Source of the DNA: Paralithodes platypus
Lineage: Eukaryota; Arthropoda; Malacostraca; Decapoda; Lithodidae
Assembly (NCBI GenBank): GCA_032716605.1
Contig: CM064502.1
Location: 37,138,895-37,202,894, forward strand
Reading direction: 5' to 3'
Length of the DNA: 64,000 nt
Made by a program: the position numbers and the translations under genes. Under the pieces are notes generated by a model. The model ran no database searches. It saw only the letters and a list, made by a program, of their open reading frames with translations, and was not told where the DNA came from. Of this stretch, positions 44,879 through 55,912 are shown one piece after another (the first letter of the stretch is position 1; each line of letters opens with the position of its first letter).

Positions 44879-45315
44879 TATTTCTCTCGTTATGGCTACC
44901 CTCAGGAGATCCAGTCTGATCAGGGATCCAATTTTACTTCTGCTCTGTTTAAGCAGACCATGCAGCAACATGGGATAGTGTCTGTGGTGTCATCTGCCTA
45001 CCATCCCGAGAGTCCGGGAGTTTTGGAAAGGTGGCACTCGACTCTCAAGAGTATGTTGCGGTGTTATTGCATGGAAAATGGGAAGGACTGGGATCTAGGT
45101 CTCCCATACGTTTTATTTGCTGCGAGAGAAGTACCTGGGGAGAGCTTGGGATTTAACCCGAACGAGTTGGTTTTTGGACACAGCGTCAGGGAGCCCCTCC
45201 ACATAGTCAAGGAGGTCTGGGAGGGAGTCACAAAGCCATGCTCGCTTCTAAAGTATGTAGTTGAAAGCCGTGAGAGAATGCTAAAGAGCTTGGAGGTAGC
45301 AGGTCGGAACCTTAA
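44879..45315 (+). pseudogene. pol: Integrase core, middle part, gypsy element 1
   Basis: Resumes the integrase after the LINE: RYGYPQEIQSDQGSNFTS with the second catalytic Asp, then YHPESPGVLERWHSTLKS with the catalytic Glu, YVLFAAREVPGESLGFNPNE and a helical stretch ESRERMLKSLEVAGRNL, where a MITE enters at the TTAA at 45312-45315. The frame itself is open. Non-functional because of the flanking insertions. Confidence 0.9.
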
Positions 45316-45953
45316 CCCGGCAAGCGCGATAGGCCTCACGGAAGGCTTCCTATAGGGAACGCGATGGGCCTCACGGAAGCAAGACCATAAAAAAAACCTT
45401 CCAAAAAAAAAAGGGCCTATCAAAACAAAGGAATTTGTCTCTAGGTGAGATAATTCCCCTCCAGTACTCATCCATGTAAATCTCACCCACCCCCCTCCCC
45501 TCCTTCCCCACCTTATTCCCCCCTCCCTGCCCTCCTCAATTATCACCTATTTTCATCTTATTATCATCATTTATCGGTTATTTTTCTCTCCCGCGATAAT
45601 GTAGCACAAGTGGGTTGCAGAAAAGATCGTTATGTAACACCCAGACACCGGCCCACACCGCCCCGCTCGTCTCAGTTACCTCACAGACAGCGAGAGAGGA
45701 GGGTTGCCTGTGGCTCTCTCTCGCCTGAGATTATGACCGGGTTGCCAATATCTTCGTTTTTCACCACCTAAATGCTTTTCCCACTTATTTTAGCACTCTT
45801 GAAGGTTCATATATACATCATATATGTAAAATAAAAGCATACCGAAACCAAATAATGCTCTATATTGTAAATATAACGAATTCTGTCAGAATCCAAGGCT
45901 AGAAATGCACAAATAACTACCCTAGCCCCTAGGTCTATTTCGCGCTTGTCAGG
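45316..45953. mobile_element. piggyBac-like TTAA MITE in gypsy integrase
   Basis: TTAA at 45312-45315 and 45954-45957. Ends CCCGGCAAGCGCGATAGGCC and the complement CCTGACAAGCGCGAAATAGACC. 638 bp, no transposase frame. Removing it with one TTAA gives a codon-for-codon length match to element 2 (62070-62096). Confidence 0.9.
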
Positions 45954-47745
45954 TTAAGAGTTCATAAGCTCAGATGAAGGACAGATACAACCAGAAGGTG
46001 AAGCTGAGGGAGTTTGAAGTAGATCAGGAGGTACTGATACTACTGCCTCTGGTGGGACACCCCTTGTCTGCCAAGTATTCTGGTCCGTATCGGGTAGTAA
46101 GGAAGGTTTCTGATATCGACTATTTAGTAGCTACTCCTGATCGTAAGAAAAAGAACCAACTTTGCCATGTAAATCTGATGAAAGAGTATGTGAGGCGCTC
46201 CTCCGAGCCTCTCACTGTCCCGGTGTTGATCTGCAGCGATCGTGGTGGAGAAGGAGGAAGGGACAGTCAAGCTGCGGGGGAGGATAATTGGGATTGTCAT
46301 GTTTCCGCGGATCAGTGGGCGGGGAATTCTAGACAATTGGCTCACGAGTTGATATTGCACCTGCCTGAGCAACAGCGTGTAGCTGTGCAGCACTTGTTTG
46401 ATTCAAACCCAGCTGTTTTCGCGGAGCATCCTGGCCTTACTACTCAAGCGGTGCACGATGTCGATGTTGGGGACCACCCGCCCTTTAAATCAGTGCCATA
46501 CCGTGTTCCTCCTATTAAATTACCAGAACTTAGGGAAGAGCTGGATTATATGCTGAAACGTGGGCTGATTTCTGAGGGTGCAGTAAGGTGGACTTCCCCC
46601 GTCACACTGCAGCCCAAACCAGATGGCAAGGTGCGGTTTTGTATAGATTTCCGCAGGTTGAATGGTTTAACTCCCACAAATGCCTACCCTCTCCCTCGCG
46701 TGGACGACAGTGTGGATAAGATAGGAAAAGCCAAGTTCCTCACTAAGATAGACCTTGTTAAGGGTTATTGGCAAGTGCCCTTGTCTGAGCGAGCGCGAGA
46801 GGTGTGTGGGTTTGTGGTGGACGGTGCCACATATCGTAGCCATGTTATGCCATACGGGCTGAAAAATGCCCCTGCAACGTTCCAGAAATTAATGAACGAC
46901 ATTGTAGCCGACATTCCCAACTGTACGGTGTACCTAGATGATGTCATAATATACAACGATGATTTTAACAGTCACTGTGCTCACATCGGACAGCTTTTTA
47001 ATAAACTGAATGAAGCAGGTTTGGTGGTAAACCTAGGTAAGTGCAATTTTGTCAAAGCCACAGTTTTGTACCTGGGGTTCGAGGTAGGGATGGGTCAGGT
47101 GTGCCCTACACAGACAAAGATCAAAGCCATCGATCAGTTTCCCCAGCCTACGACTAAGAAACAAATCATGCGGTTTCTAGGTATGATAGGCTATTATCGT
47201 CGCTTCATCAAAGGCTATTCGACTGTACTTGCACCTTTAACTGACTTATTATCTAAGGACAAGAAGTTCCGGTGGTCTCCTGAGTGTGCAGAGGCGTTTT
47301 CCTTGGTGAAACACCTGTTATGTACCCACCCCATACTCAGGGCCCCGGACTTCAGCAGACCTTTTCAGCTGGCGACTGATGCCAGTGGCTTAGGGGCTGG
47401 GGCTGTCTTGTTACAGACAGATGATGAAGGTATCGAACATCCAGTGAGTTTTTACAGTAAAAAATTCAATAGTGCACAAAGGAATTGCTCTGTAATTGAA
47501 AAAGAACTCCTGGCGATAGTGCTGGCGCTCAGGCACTAAGATCTATATGTTCCTGCTTTCGGACCAGTCGTAGTGGTTTATACCGATCATCACCCTCTGA
47601 AATTCTTGAATCAGTTTCATAACCGGAATATGAGGCTGACCAGGTGGTCACTCATGCTTCAGAAGTATAATTTGGACATACGCCATATTGCCGGTTCTGA
47701 TAACGTGATAGCGGATTGTCTATCAAGGGTGGATGATGTTGGTTA
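45954..47745 (+). pseudogene. pol: GPY module, reverse transcriptase and RNase H, gypsy element 1
   Basis: Order: GPY/F module KYSGPYRVVRKVSDIDYLVA (46080-46130); a variable linker; RT from KSVPYRVPPIKLPELREEL through KPDGKVRFCIDFRRLNGL, FLTKIDLVKGYWQVPL (catalytic D), MPYGLKNAPATFQ, the YLDDVIIYNDDF active site (46928-46965), LGFEVGMGQVC, and FLGMIGYYRRFIKGYS; RNase H FQLATDASGLGAGAVL, IEKELLAIVLALRH, YTDHHPLKF, NVIADCLSRVDD. Stops: TAA at 45966 (just after the MITE) and TAA at 47537. Ends at TAG 47743. Integrase lies upstream, the inverse of normal gypsy order. Confidence 0.92.
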
Positions 47746-48057
47746 GACTGCTACAGGATTGAGGGTTGAGTGTGGAGGAAAATAGGCTGTCACTGTAGTT
47801 CAGCCGAAAAAAAAAAATTAAAAAAGCAAAAACCTTATAAAAACTTTATTTTTATAACGTGTAGAATTGGATAAGATGTTGTAGCAGTATCTAAGTTGAA
47901 TGTTTTCGCTTATTGTCGCTAAGTTAGTTGAACTTGCTCGGTGGAGTGCAACCGTCTTTATTTTTTTTATATATAGTGCCTTGTGTCGCAACAGTGTGTG
48001 GTACTATGAGAAGCTTTCTGTTAGATATGAAGAACTTAGTCAAGTGTCTTACATCTT
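47746..48057 (+). other. 3' noncoding region of gypsy element 1
   Basis: A-rich (AAAAAAAAAATTAAAAAAGC) segment after pol. A frame at 47900-48196 runs into the LTR and has no domain, so no env is present. Confidence 0.7.
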
Positions 48058-48066
48058 GGGGGGAGG
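48058..48066 (+). promoter_or_regulatory. Polypurine tract of gypsy element 1
   Basis: GGGGGGAGG directly before the 3' LTR, the expected plus-strand primer. Confidence 0.85.
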
Positions 48067-48338
48067 TGTAACGCTCCTGCATAGTAGCCACGTGCGGGCA
48101 TGCGCGCGCGTCGGCTGCCCAGCCGTTTACAAACCGGCTGGCGGCAGCTGGCCGGCCGGCTTTTCCTTAGTATATATCCTACGACAATGTAACTAATGTC
48201 TGGGATATTCTTATGTTGTTTCACAGCTTGAAGCTGCCCTTATTCTTAACCAACACATCTTAGTATATTTTATTCTCGATAGTTGATTGTTTCATTATAA
48301 TATATAAGATGTAAGTCTGGTGAGAGTGGGAGGAGACG

Positions 48339-48375
<37 letters not shown>

Positions 48376-49979
48376 CTGGGGGATGTTGCTTCGCGCGGAG
48401 AGTCTAGCTTGGGACGAGCCTGATGTTGCCAATTTCATCGCAACGTTAGGCTTAGTTTCGACTCACGCAAGGGGTAGAGGATTTTGACCCGGCAACTGTG
48501 TTGAGTGTTGCCAAGCATGGGATGTATTTCGCATGCCTAGGGTGGGGTCCAGACAGATTCAAGACTCAGAGCTCACCTCACTGTCGTACCCTTCGGACCC
48601 CCTTGATATCTATCCCTCTCAACCCCACTTAGAAACTTTCTCTCTTACTTTGTATACCTTCCTTCCACTACTTCACCAATCTATTTAATTATCCCATCCA
48701 CTTGATAGACCTTATATCTATTATTGTATTAACGACGAGCTCTCAGATAATTAGATAGGATTTTGGGCTTTATGCAGAGATGTAATTGTTAATGAGACCT
48801 AGGAAGCTTTTTGTTGTCTCATATTTGGTGGTTTCATGCTTGCTAGTGTGTTCTTGTGGCAGGTGAGTAGGGGCTAGACCGGAGGGGAGGCTTTTTGTGA
48901 TCCTTTAAGTAAAGTCTGCTGGTGCGAGTCCTGTGGACCCGCACGACTTTACTAGGATACCCGTGGGAGTCTGGGGGCATTTTCTTGTCTGTGTCCCTGT
49001 GTGTCTAGTGTTGTGTTGTGTGAGGGCCCTTGCCTAGTCCACTCAGCACTGCGCTAGCACGTCTTGCTTTTGTTTTAGGGTCGCCAGGAGAGAGTCAGAT
49101 ACTTGGGATCTGAGTCTCTCAAGAGAGCACCCTTTCAATTAGAGTAATTTGGCGCACAGACTTGGGAACGTCCCTAGGCTAGAGCAGGTGTCTCAGCCCG
49201 GGTATCCGAAGCCTATATCCTTCCGGCTAGACCTCTGCCACCTGGTAGATTAACAGCTAGGGGTTTTATTATTTCTGCATGCTTGTTATTGTGCCACAGT
49301 TTACCGTTGTTGTGAGCATTGTGAGTCAGGGTGTGGCTTAGAGACTCTGTCCGAGCAGGCTTGCCTGACTAAGAGTGAGAAGCACACCTGTATGTGGTTA
49401 TGTTGCGAGTTGCTGCCTTTATTTAACTATACCTATGCCATTATACACTGTATGGCCTATCACTAGTATTTATTCCTGCTTATGAGTTAAGAGTTCTCTA
49501 AATCCGTAACTTACTTTCTTTGCTAAGCATCAGATCCTACAGTAGCCGCATGTAGTTTAGAAACCTGCATCTTGTCTACCTGTACGATGTTTTGAGGACT
49601 GTTTGCTTTCACCTTCTTTCACGCAGGGGTGATTAGTTGTATTAATTAACGTAAAGTTAAATGTACTTTCTTCTAGTTTGTTATTAAATTGTTTCTGCAA
49701 TTTAATTCCGTTATCTATCTTTTCCTTGAAGCTTTAAGTCAACTTAATTGTGTGATCTTTTATATAGCCTGCTTGACTATCAGCAGACTACCAGTGCGTG
49801 CACCCTGTAACCAAGTCATAGGATACCTCGTTGTCCAGGCAGGACTCTTGACGGTTTAGGGTGGTTTGTTGCCTGGGTTCATAGATAAGGGTTGGATCTA
49901 GCGTTTTCCGTTGTTGCTTGTTGCCGCATACCTAGTCCAATAGAAAGAGCCCAGTGTTTATATATCCCAGGACGTAACA
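48067..49979 (+). repeat. 3' LTR of gypsy element 1
   Basis: TGTAACGCTCC...GGACGTAACA, 1913 bp, differing from the 5' LTR by roughly 1 to 2 percent by eye, plus a longer GA run at 48338-48370. Low divergence points to a recent insertion. Confidence 0.93.
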
Positions 49980-50121
49980 ATGTACTCAAAATGTGATTTA
50001 AATGTCAATATAGCACATCCTTTGTCGTTCTTAAATGGGTTTCGCACCAAATCCGGCACTTTAGAATGTCACATCCGTAATCACAGTTCCAACATGAAAC
50101 TTTTGGCACCAGTTTAGTTAA

Positions 50122-50448
50122 GGGGAGGTTTTTAGTTTGTTTCCTACTCTTCCAGCAATCTAAAAATGTCGCCCCCTTGACCTCCTTTCAAGATAAATTT
50201 GTACATTTTTCGGTAGAAAAATGTCCCGGCCGAAGGCCAATTACTCTTAAATTACAGGCTCGGTATCGCTCGCCAGGTTAAAATTGACACCTAAATGGCA
50301 CGAAAGATCTTAAAATTGACAAAATGGGGCGTAACTTCTTAAAATCGCCAAACTAATGGGGCGAACGTTTTAAAATCTTAAAAGCAACGGGGCTAGACAT
50401 GAGGGAGAAAGGGGTCAAGAAAAAAGTCCCTCAAGTGGATATCTCCCC
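50122..50448. mobile_element. GGGGAGG-type TTAA MITE (before unit C BEL)
   Basis: TTAA at 50118-50121 and 50449-50452. Counterpart of 19024-19350. Confidence 0.82.
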
Positions 50449-50546
50449 TTAATGTACTCAAAAATGTAATTTAAACTGATTTTGGGGGGTACTTCAAGCA
50501 GCGCCCCCTACCAAATGCACCAATTGGAAAACATAAGAATCATCGA

Positions 50547-50978
50547 TTGGGGATCTCCAATAGACTGTCAATGTATTCCAGCACTCAAACCTTTTGTACT
50601 CGAGATGTAATACAAATTCTTGTTAGCTCCCGCATTATAAGGAAGGTAATTGAAACTATAGATAGTTTCAATGCCAAAGGCGATCCTGCGTATTATGATG
50701 TTGTTCAGTTCAGCATTCTTACTTCTGAGGGACCAGTTGTAGTTGAGGCCTTAGTTGTAGATAAGTTTCCATCTCGAGTTAGTATGCCAGGCAGAAATAG
50801 CATTTAATTGTCAAGCAAATTAAATTACAAGGCTTCGTTTTGGCAGATCATACTACTAATAAGGAGATTTTTGATGATTTAGATATTATCATAGGTGGTG
50901 ATCAATACTACAACTTTGTCTATGTTCAAATAACACAAGATAATGTTCATCTGATACCATCTAATTTGGGAGCGATGT
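50547..50978 (+). pseudogene. BEL/Pao protease-region remnant (unit C side)
   Basis: Same as 19449-19880: TFCTRDVIQILVSSRIIRKV, then in a shifted frame LDIIIGGDQYYNFVYVQ. Stops TAA at 50805 and TAA near 50978. Truncated upstream. Confidence 0.7.
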
Positions 50979-51001
50979 AATCAGGTACTACAGATGCTAG
51001 A

Positions 51002-52234
51002 GTGGGTGATAATTATGCTGGTGTGACTACATTGCTTCATGTTGCTTCCCAGGAATCTCCTCTAAGGGACGAGATAAGCCTACAGAGTTTATGGGAAACC
51101 GATGTGATAGGTATCACACACGACAAGATACCTGACCCATTACATGATTCAGTTTTAGGCAATTTTGAGAAGACTGTGCATTATGATGGGAATGGGAAGT
51201 ACAATGTGAAATTGCCATGGAAACCTAATCACTCTCCACTACCGGATATCTATGACTTGGCTAATAGGAGATTGCATTCATTATTATCCAGGCTAAGAAA
51301 AGATTCATCGCTTCTGCACAAGTATGATGAGATAATAAATAATCATATAGCTGATGATTTCCTAGAGGATGTAACTGATGTTCCTGTTCTAGAAGGCGAG
51401 TTGGTACATTATTTGCCCCGTCCCTGTGTACAGAAGGCTTCGGAGTCTACGCCGATCAGCATTGTGTACGATTGTTCAGCAAGGAGTAAACCTGGAGTAC
51501 CAAGCCTGAACGATTGCCTGTATTCGGGACCTTCATTGCTACAAGATTTAGGGAAGGTTCTACTTAGCTTTCGTACTCGTAGGTATGCATGTATTGGAGA
51601 CATCAGTAAAGCTTTTCTTCGTATTGGACTTGATGAGGCAGATATAAATGACACTCGCTTCGTATGGGTGGATGATGTAGATAGTTCAAACAGTAAGTGG
51701 AAAGTATACAGGTTTAAGGTAGTTTTGTTTGGGTCTATTGCTAGCCAGTTTCTCATGTGTGCAGTAATTAGACATCATCTCAGAAAGTGTAACTGTGCAG
51801 TGGCTAGTGAGTTAGAAAGAGGGTTGTATGCAGATAACATTTAGTACACTGATGACACAGAGCAAGGCATGTTAGTATTCTATGATAAAGCCAAGGAAAT
51901 TATGAAAGGTGCTAATCTTACTCTACACCAGTGGGCGTCAAAATCTAGTAAAATGAGTAAGTGTTCTAGTAGTAATGGAGATCTTTCCGCAGACCATGAG
52001 ACCCCAACAGTGCTCGGACTCCTGTGGGATACAGCAGAGGATCTACTAGGCTACCATAATCGCCAGCTGGGGTCGTCAGAAACCATAAGTAAGAGACAGA
52101 TTCTACGGATAACGGCGAGAGTGTTTGACCCACTTGGATGGATTACTCCGGTAACTATTAGATCACGTATGCTTCTCCAAGTACTTTGGAAATTAAACTT
52201 AGGCTGGGATGAGGAGGTGCCTGATGAACTAAAA
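51002..52234 (+). pseudogene. BEL/Pao reverse transcriptase remnant (unit C side)
   Basis: Better preserved than in unit B: a single frame runs from GDNYAGVTTLLHVASQESPL across VYDCSARSKPGVPSLNDCLY (a stop in unit B) and CIGDISKAFLRIGLDEADIN to YADNI and the TAG at 51842. The YTDDT half of the active site follows after the stop, then KRQILRITARVFDPLGWITP. Inactivated by the stop and by the foldback at 52241. Confidence 0.86.
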
Positions 52235-52240
52235 TGTACA

Positions 52241-52767
52241 GTCCCGGACAGATGAAACAGCAACACCTCGTCCACCCACTATGTGGTGAGGGGCTCTGCA
52301 GATTTGGTAACACTGGCAGGAGGTGGGAGGGATGTGGGGGGGTGGGTGATGAGGGGAGGTATGTGGGGGGTTTAGGGGAAAATTGGGAGGGTGAAGAGGC
52401 AGCAATCATGGTGTGGCTGGTGGGAGGGGGCAAACAAGTGACAGGGTAGGGGAGAGCAGACTGTTAAATGTAGCATACAGTGATATTGTAGGTGTGTGTA
52501 ATTTAAAATCCTGTGGGAGTAGCTTGTTCTATAGGAAAATTTGCTTGTCACTCTGTTCTCCCCTACCCCGTCACTCGTTTGCCCCCTCCCACCAGCCATA
52601 ACATGATCACTGACTCTTCACCCTCCCACACACCCCCTAAACCCCCCACATCCCTCCCCACATCATCCACCCACATCCCTCCCACCTCCAGCCAGTGTTA
52701 CCAAATCCGCAGAGCCCCACACCACACAGCTGGTGGACGGGATGTTGCTGTTTGATCTGTCCGGGAC
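52241..52767. mobile_element. Foldback element in BEL pol (unit C)
   Basis: 527 bp between TGTACA at 52235-52240 and 52768-52773. Arms GTCCCGGACAGAT.../...ATCTGTCCGGGAC as in 21143-21677; shorter because of a deletion in the loop. Confidence 0.85.
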
Positions 52768-52773
52768 TGTACA

Positions 52774-54540
52774 TGGTTAAAATTGTTAGAAGACCTCAAG
52801 AGTGAGACTACATGCAAGTTAGACAGACAAATCAATGTTTCTCCAGACTCTCAATTACATGTCTTCAGCGATGCTAGGTATGAAGGCATATGGGACAGTT
52901 ATCTATGCTTTGGCTGATGGAAAGTTGATCTGAGTATGGTAATGGCGAGAGTTACACCCATTAAATGCCCTACACTTCCACAGTTAGAGTTGATTGCAAC
53001 AAATCTCTCTGCGAGACTAGTAGACTATGTTGTCAAAGCTTATGAACCTACATTGGATAGAGTTCAGATCTTTTGCTGGAGTGATAGCAACATAGTTTTA
53101 CACTGGATACAAACCCATAAACCACTCAAATCTTTCATACGGCAACATGTGGTTGAGATAAAGCAACTTGTTCCTCAGTCTGAATGGAGGTATGTTAATA
53201 GTCCTTGTAATCCAGCAGATTTGTTGTCTCGAGGAATGACTACTAAGGCTTACTTCAAGTCAGGTTTGTGGCACGAGGGTCCCGGATGGCTAAATAATTC
53301 CTCGGAGTGGCCTGCAACTGTACTCGGCTTGAGTGCCTCGGAACAACGTCTAGCAGAGGTGAGTGAACCTGTTACAGTTCTACCTGCAATTTTATCTGAC
53401 ACAAGAGGTCCAGTCATTCAGGTTGCACGGTTCAGCTCACTAGCTAAGCTTCTTCATGTCACAGCTTTGGTGTTAACATTTGTAAAATTATTGAAGGCTA
53501 AACTACATCAACAGTCCACCAGTAAGACTGTGACAAGTACTGAAATGTCTGTGCAGGAATTAGAAGCATCAGAGAGATTCTGGATAAAATCTGTACAAGA
53601 GGAAGTTTATGGGGATGCCATACAATATTTACAGAAAGTTCACTGTAACAAAATGCCAAGCATAGTGAGACAACTTCAGTTAAAACTGGTAGACGGAGTA
53701 CTACACTGCGGAGGAAGATTTTCACAAACCCACTAGAATGACCGTACCAAACACACTATTTTACTCCCACCTGATCATGTACTGTATATACCAAACTTGT
53801 CATGTAAGAGAGACATCAACAAGGTAAGCATGGGGGGCCTAACATGACTATTGCTCTTTTATGTAAAAACTGGTGGATTCCTCGTTGTAGGCAGAGGGTT
53901 AGGGCAGTGTTGCGGACATTTACATTGTGTAGAAAGATAAGTGGGAAAGCTTATGACCAATCACCACATTCACCTCTTCCTTTATTTCGTACACAAGAGA
54001 CACGACCATTTGAAATACCAGGCTTAGACTACACTGGTGCTCTGCTAGTTCGTAATCACAAAGGAGAGAGTAAGGCTTATGTAGCTTTGTTTACATGTAC
54101 AGTGACCAGAGTGGTACATCTAGAGTTGGTGTCTGACAACTCTACAGGTTCATTTTTGCAAGCGTTCAGGAGATTTGTCAGTAGGAGGTCAATGCCACGA
54201 CTTGTTATTAGTGATAATGCCTGTTCCTTTGTAGCAGCAGCAAGGTTTTTGCACTCTATTTATGAAGATCCTAGAGTCAAAGATTACATGTTGAAACAGA
54301 AGGTTGAATGGAAATTCATCACACCGAGTGCTCCCTGGGAGGGGGGCTTTTACGAGCGGTTGATAGGGTTGACTAAAAGCGCATTGAAGAAATGCTTGGG
54401 ACATTCGTTTGTAACTTTTGAGGAAATTCACACTCTTATTACAGAGGTTGAAGCAATTATTAATGATCGTCCTCTCTCATACGTTAGTAATGATCTAGAA
54501 GATGAAGTAAGTTTCTCCCTCTCATTTGCTTCATGGGCAC
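52774..54540 (+). pseudogene. BEL/Pao pol remnant: RNase H and integrase (unit C)
   Basis: RNase H (FSDA; SDSNIVLHWIQTHKP; NPADLLSRG) and integrase with D-D-E in GLDYTGAL, ISDNACSF and PWEGGFYERLIG. Frameshifts lie at 52878 and 52920, with TAG at 53734. The integrase core is open from 53844 to the MITE at 54545. In the zinc region one Cys is changed (RTFTLCRK for RTCTLCRK). Confidence 0.87.
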
Positions 54541-54544
54541 TTAA

Positions 54545-54968
54545 CCCACTGAGCCCCAGCTAGTTTATAATAAATGTACCACCAGGGACCGGCAGGTTTT
54601 GAAAAAAAAAAAAATCCAGAAACACTTGGGAATGGGTTAGTAATGAAGGAAAACCCACAAAAAACCGATCCCCTAGGTCATTAAGGGGTCCTACGGTGCG
54701 CCCGAAAGTCGGATTTACAAGAGGGGAAAATTGAAGGCAAAAACACCAAAAAACAGGTTTTTGCGCGCTCACGCGCACGCGGTTGGACTTTGAGAGTTTT
54801 CAACCATTGGCATGGTTGTGTGGGATACTTACACAGTTCCCATACAAATCTGAGCCCTCTAGGTGCCATAGGACCGGAATAATAAACAGTGATGACACAT
54901 TGTCGTCGCTGGGGTTTAGCGTTACATACATTGCCGACGACACGTTGTCATCGCTGGGGTTCAGTGGG
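54545..54968. mobile_element. TTAA MITE in BEL integrase (unit C)
   Basis: TTAA at 54541-54544 and 54969-54972. Same insertion as 2011 and 23448. Confidence 0.85.
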
Positions 54969-54972
54969 TTAA

Positions 54973-55617
54973 TTACTCCATTACCTGTTGTAAGTTCAAA
55001 GTTTTCTTGCACTGAAGTGACCAGATTGACTGCAGCTGATCTAACATGTCGTATGAAGTATAGGACTAAGCTATTGGCTGACTTTTGGAAAAGCTGGCGG
55101 TCAGAGTACATGTATGCACTAAGAGAGAGGCACAGGGGTGGCAGTAATCTTGCTAGAACAGTTTCGTTAAATTATGTTGTGTTGAGTAAAGGCTCGGGTC
55201 AGAGACTTTCTTGGAAGTTGGGGAGCATAATAAAGTTGTACTGGGGTCGAGATGGATATGTTAGAACAGTTACCGTTCGTACACCTGCAGGGGAGTTAGT
55301 TCGACCGGTATGTTTGCTATATCCAATTGAATGTAGTTCCCAGTCCCTTCCCTTATCAGAGTTCTCTAGCCCACAGAAGTATGTAGAACCTTGGACAGGC
55401 CCTGCTGAAGAGGATTCCACTGCACCTGACCCTAGGACGAGAGATGTGGTCCCTGCGCAAGTGGTATCGTGCAGGTCTTCCCCTTCAGCATCTGGTTCGG
55501 GAAGAGAAAACGTGGGTCACAAGTAGATGGCAGACAAGATCGAACCTCCTAACTCTTCCACAAGACCACACCCGTGATGCAGCTTTACAAGCTCGTCTAC
55601 GATGGCAGAAGACTTGA
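54973..55617 (+). pseudogene. BEL/Pao pol C-terminus (DUF5641-like) (unit C)
   Basis: FWKSWRSEYMYALRERH and WGRDGYVRTVTVRT as in the other copies. A premature TAG at 55524 and a deletion near 55569 distinguish this copy. Confidence 0.85.
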
Positions 55618-55912
55618 ATGTTCTAGATTAGGAGATAGAATATAGTTTTCGGTTTATTGAACAGTTCAAATTAACAGTAACTTACTGTTTACCAGTTCAG
55701 ATAACTTAAGTCTAGGGAGTTATTTTCATAGGTATCAAAGATTTTACCTGATTTGTAGTTAATTAAACCTCTTGAGATTAGCTTTAGCTTATAATATGTG
55801 ATAGTCTTAAAAGCTACTCAATGACCTTTGGGGGACTTAAGGAATTAAGGAATTAGTCTTGCTTGTATTGTGAGAAAGTCTTAAAAGTACCTTGTTAATG
55901 TTATTTGGGAGT
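55618..55912. other. BEL 3' noncoding region, cut (unit C)
   Basis: Collinear with 3087-3372, then stops at TTTGGGAGT where the reverse-strand LTR begins. Confidence 0.7.

Larger units (their letters stand above)
38657..49979 (+). mobile_element. Gmr1-like Ty3/gypsy retrotransposon, full length but disrupted (element 1)
   Basis: Two LTRs of about 1.9 kb (38657-40553, 48067-49979), a primer-binding site, gag, pol and a polypurine tract. Target duplication is TTGT (38653-38656) and ATGT (49980-49983); the empty site ATGT is at 18880-18883 in unit A. Pol order is protease, integrase, GPY, RT, RNase H. A LINE (43617-44878) and a TTAA MITE (45316-45953) lie inside the integrase, and stop codons add further damage. 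There is no env-like third frame between pol and the 3' LTR. Not able to move by its own proteins. Confidence 0.93.
21446..52535. repeat. Large direct repeat, unit B
   Basis: Second copy of the roughly 19.2-kb unit, 31090 bp long here. The extra length is explained mainly by a complete gypsy element (38657-49979 plus 4 bp) and a 480-bp MITE (29405-29884), minus the solo LTR found only in unit A. All shared features are in the same order and orientation as in unit A. Confidence 0.9.
52536..55912. repeat. Large direct repeat, unit C (truncated)
   Basis: Third copy of the unit, collinear with 1-3372 and 21446-24815. It covers the right part of the foldback, the BEL RNase H, integrase and C-terminal regions and about 300 bp of BEL 3' sequence. 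Similarity ends at about 55912-55915, exactly where a reverse-strand LTR begins. Confidence 0.88.

Noticed and set aside
47900..48196. Possible env-like third ORF after pol
   Set aside because: It runs into the 3' LTR and shows no convincing signal peptide, cleavage site or transmembrane pattern; the matching region of element 2 does not preserve it.
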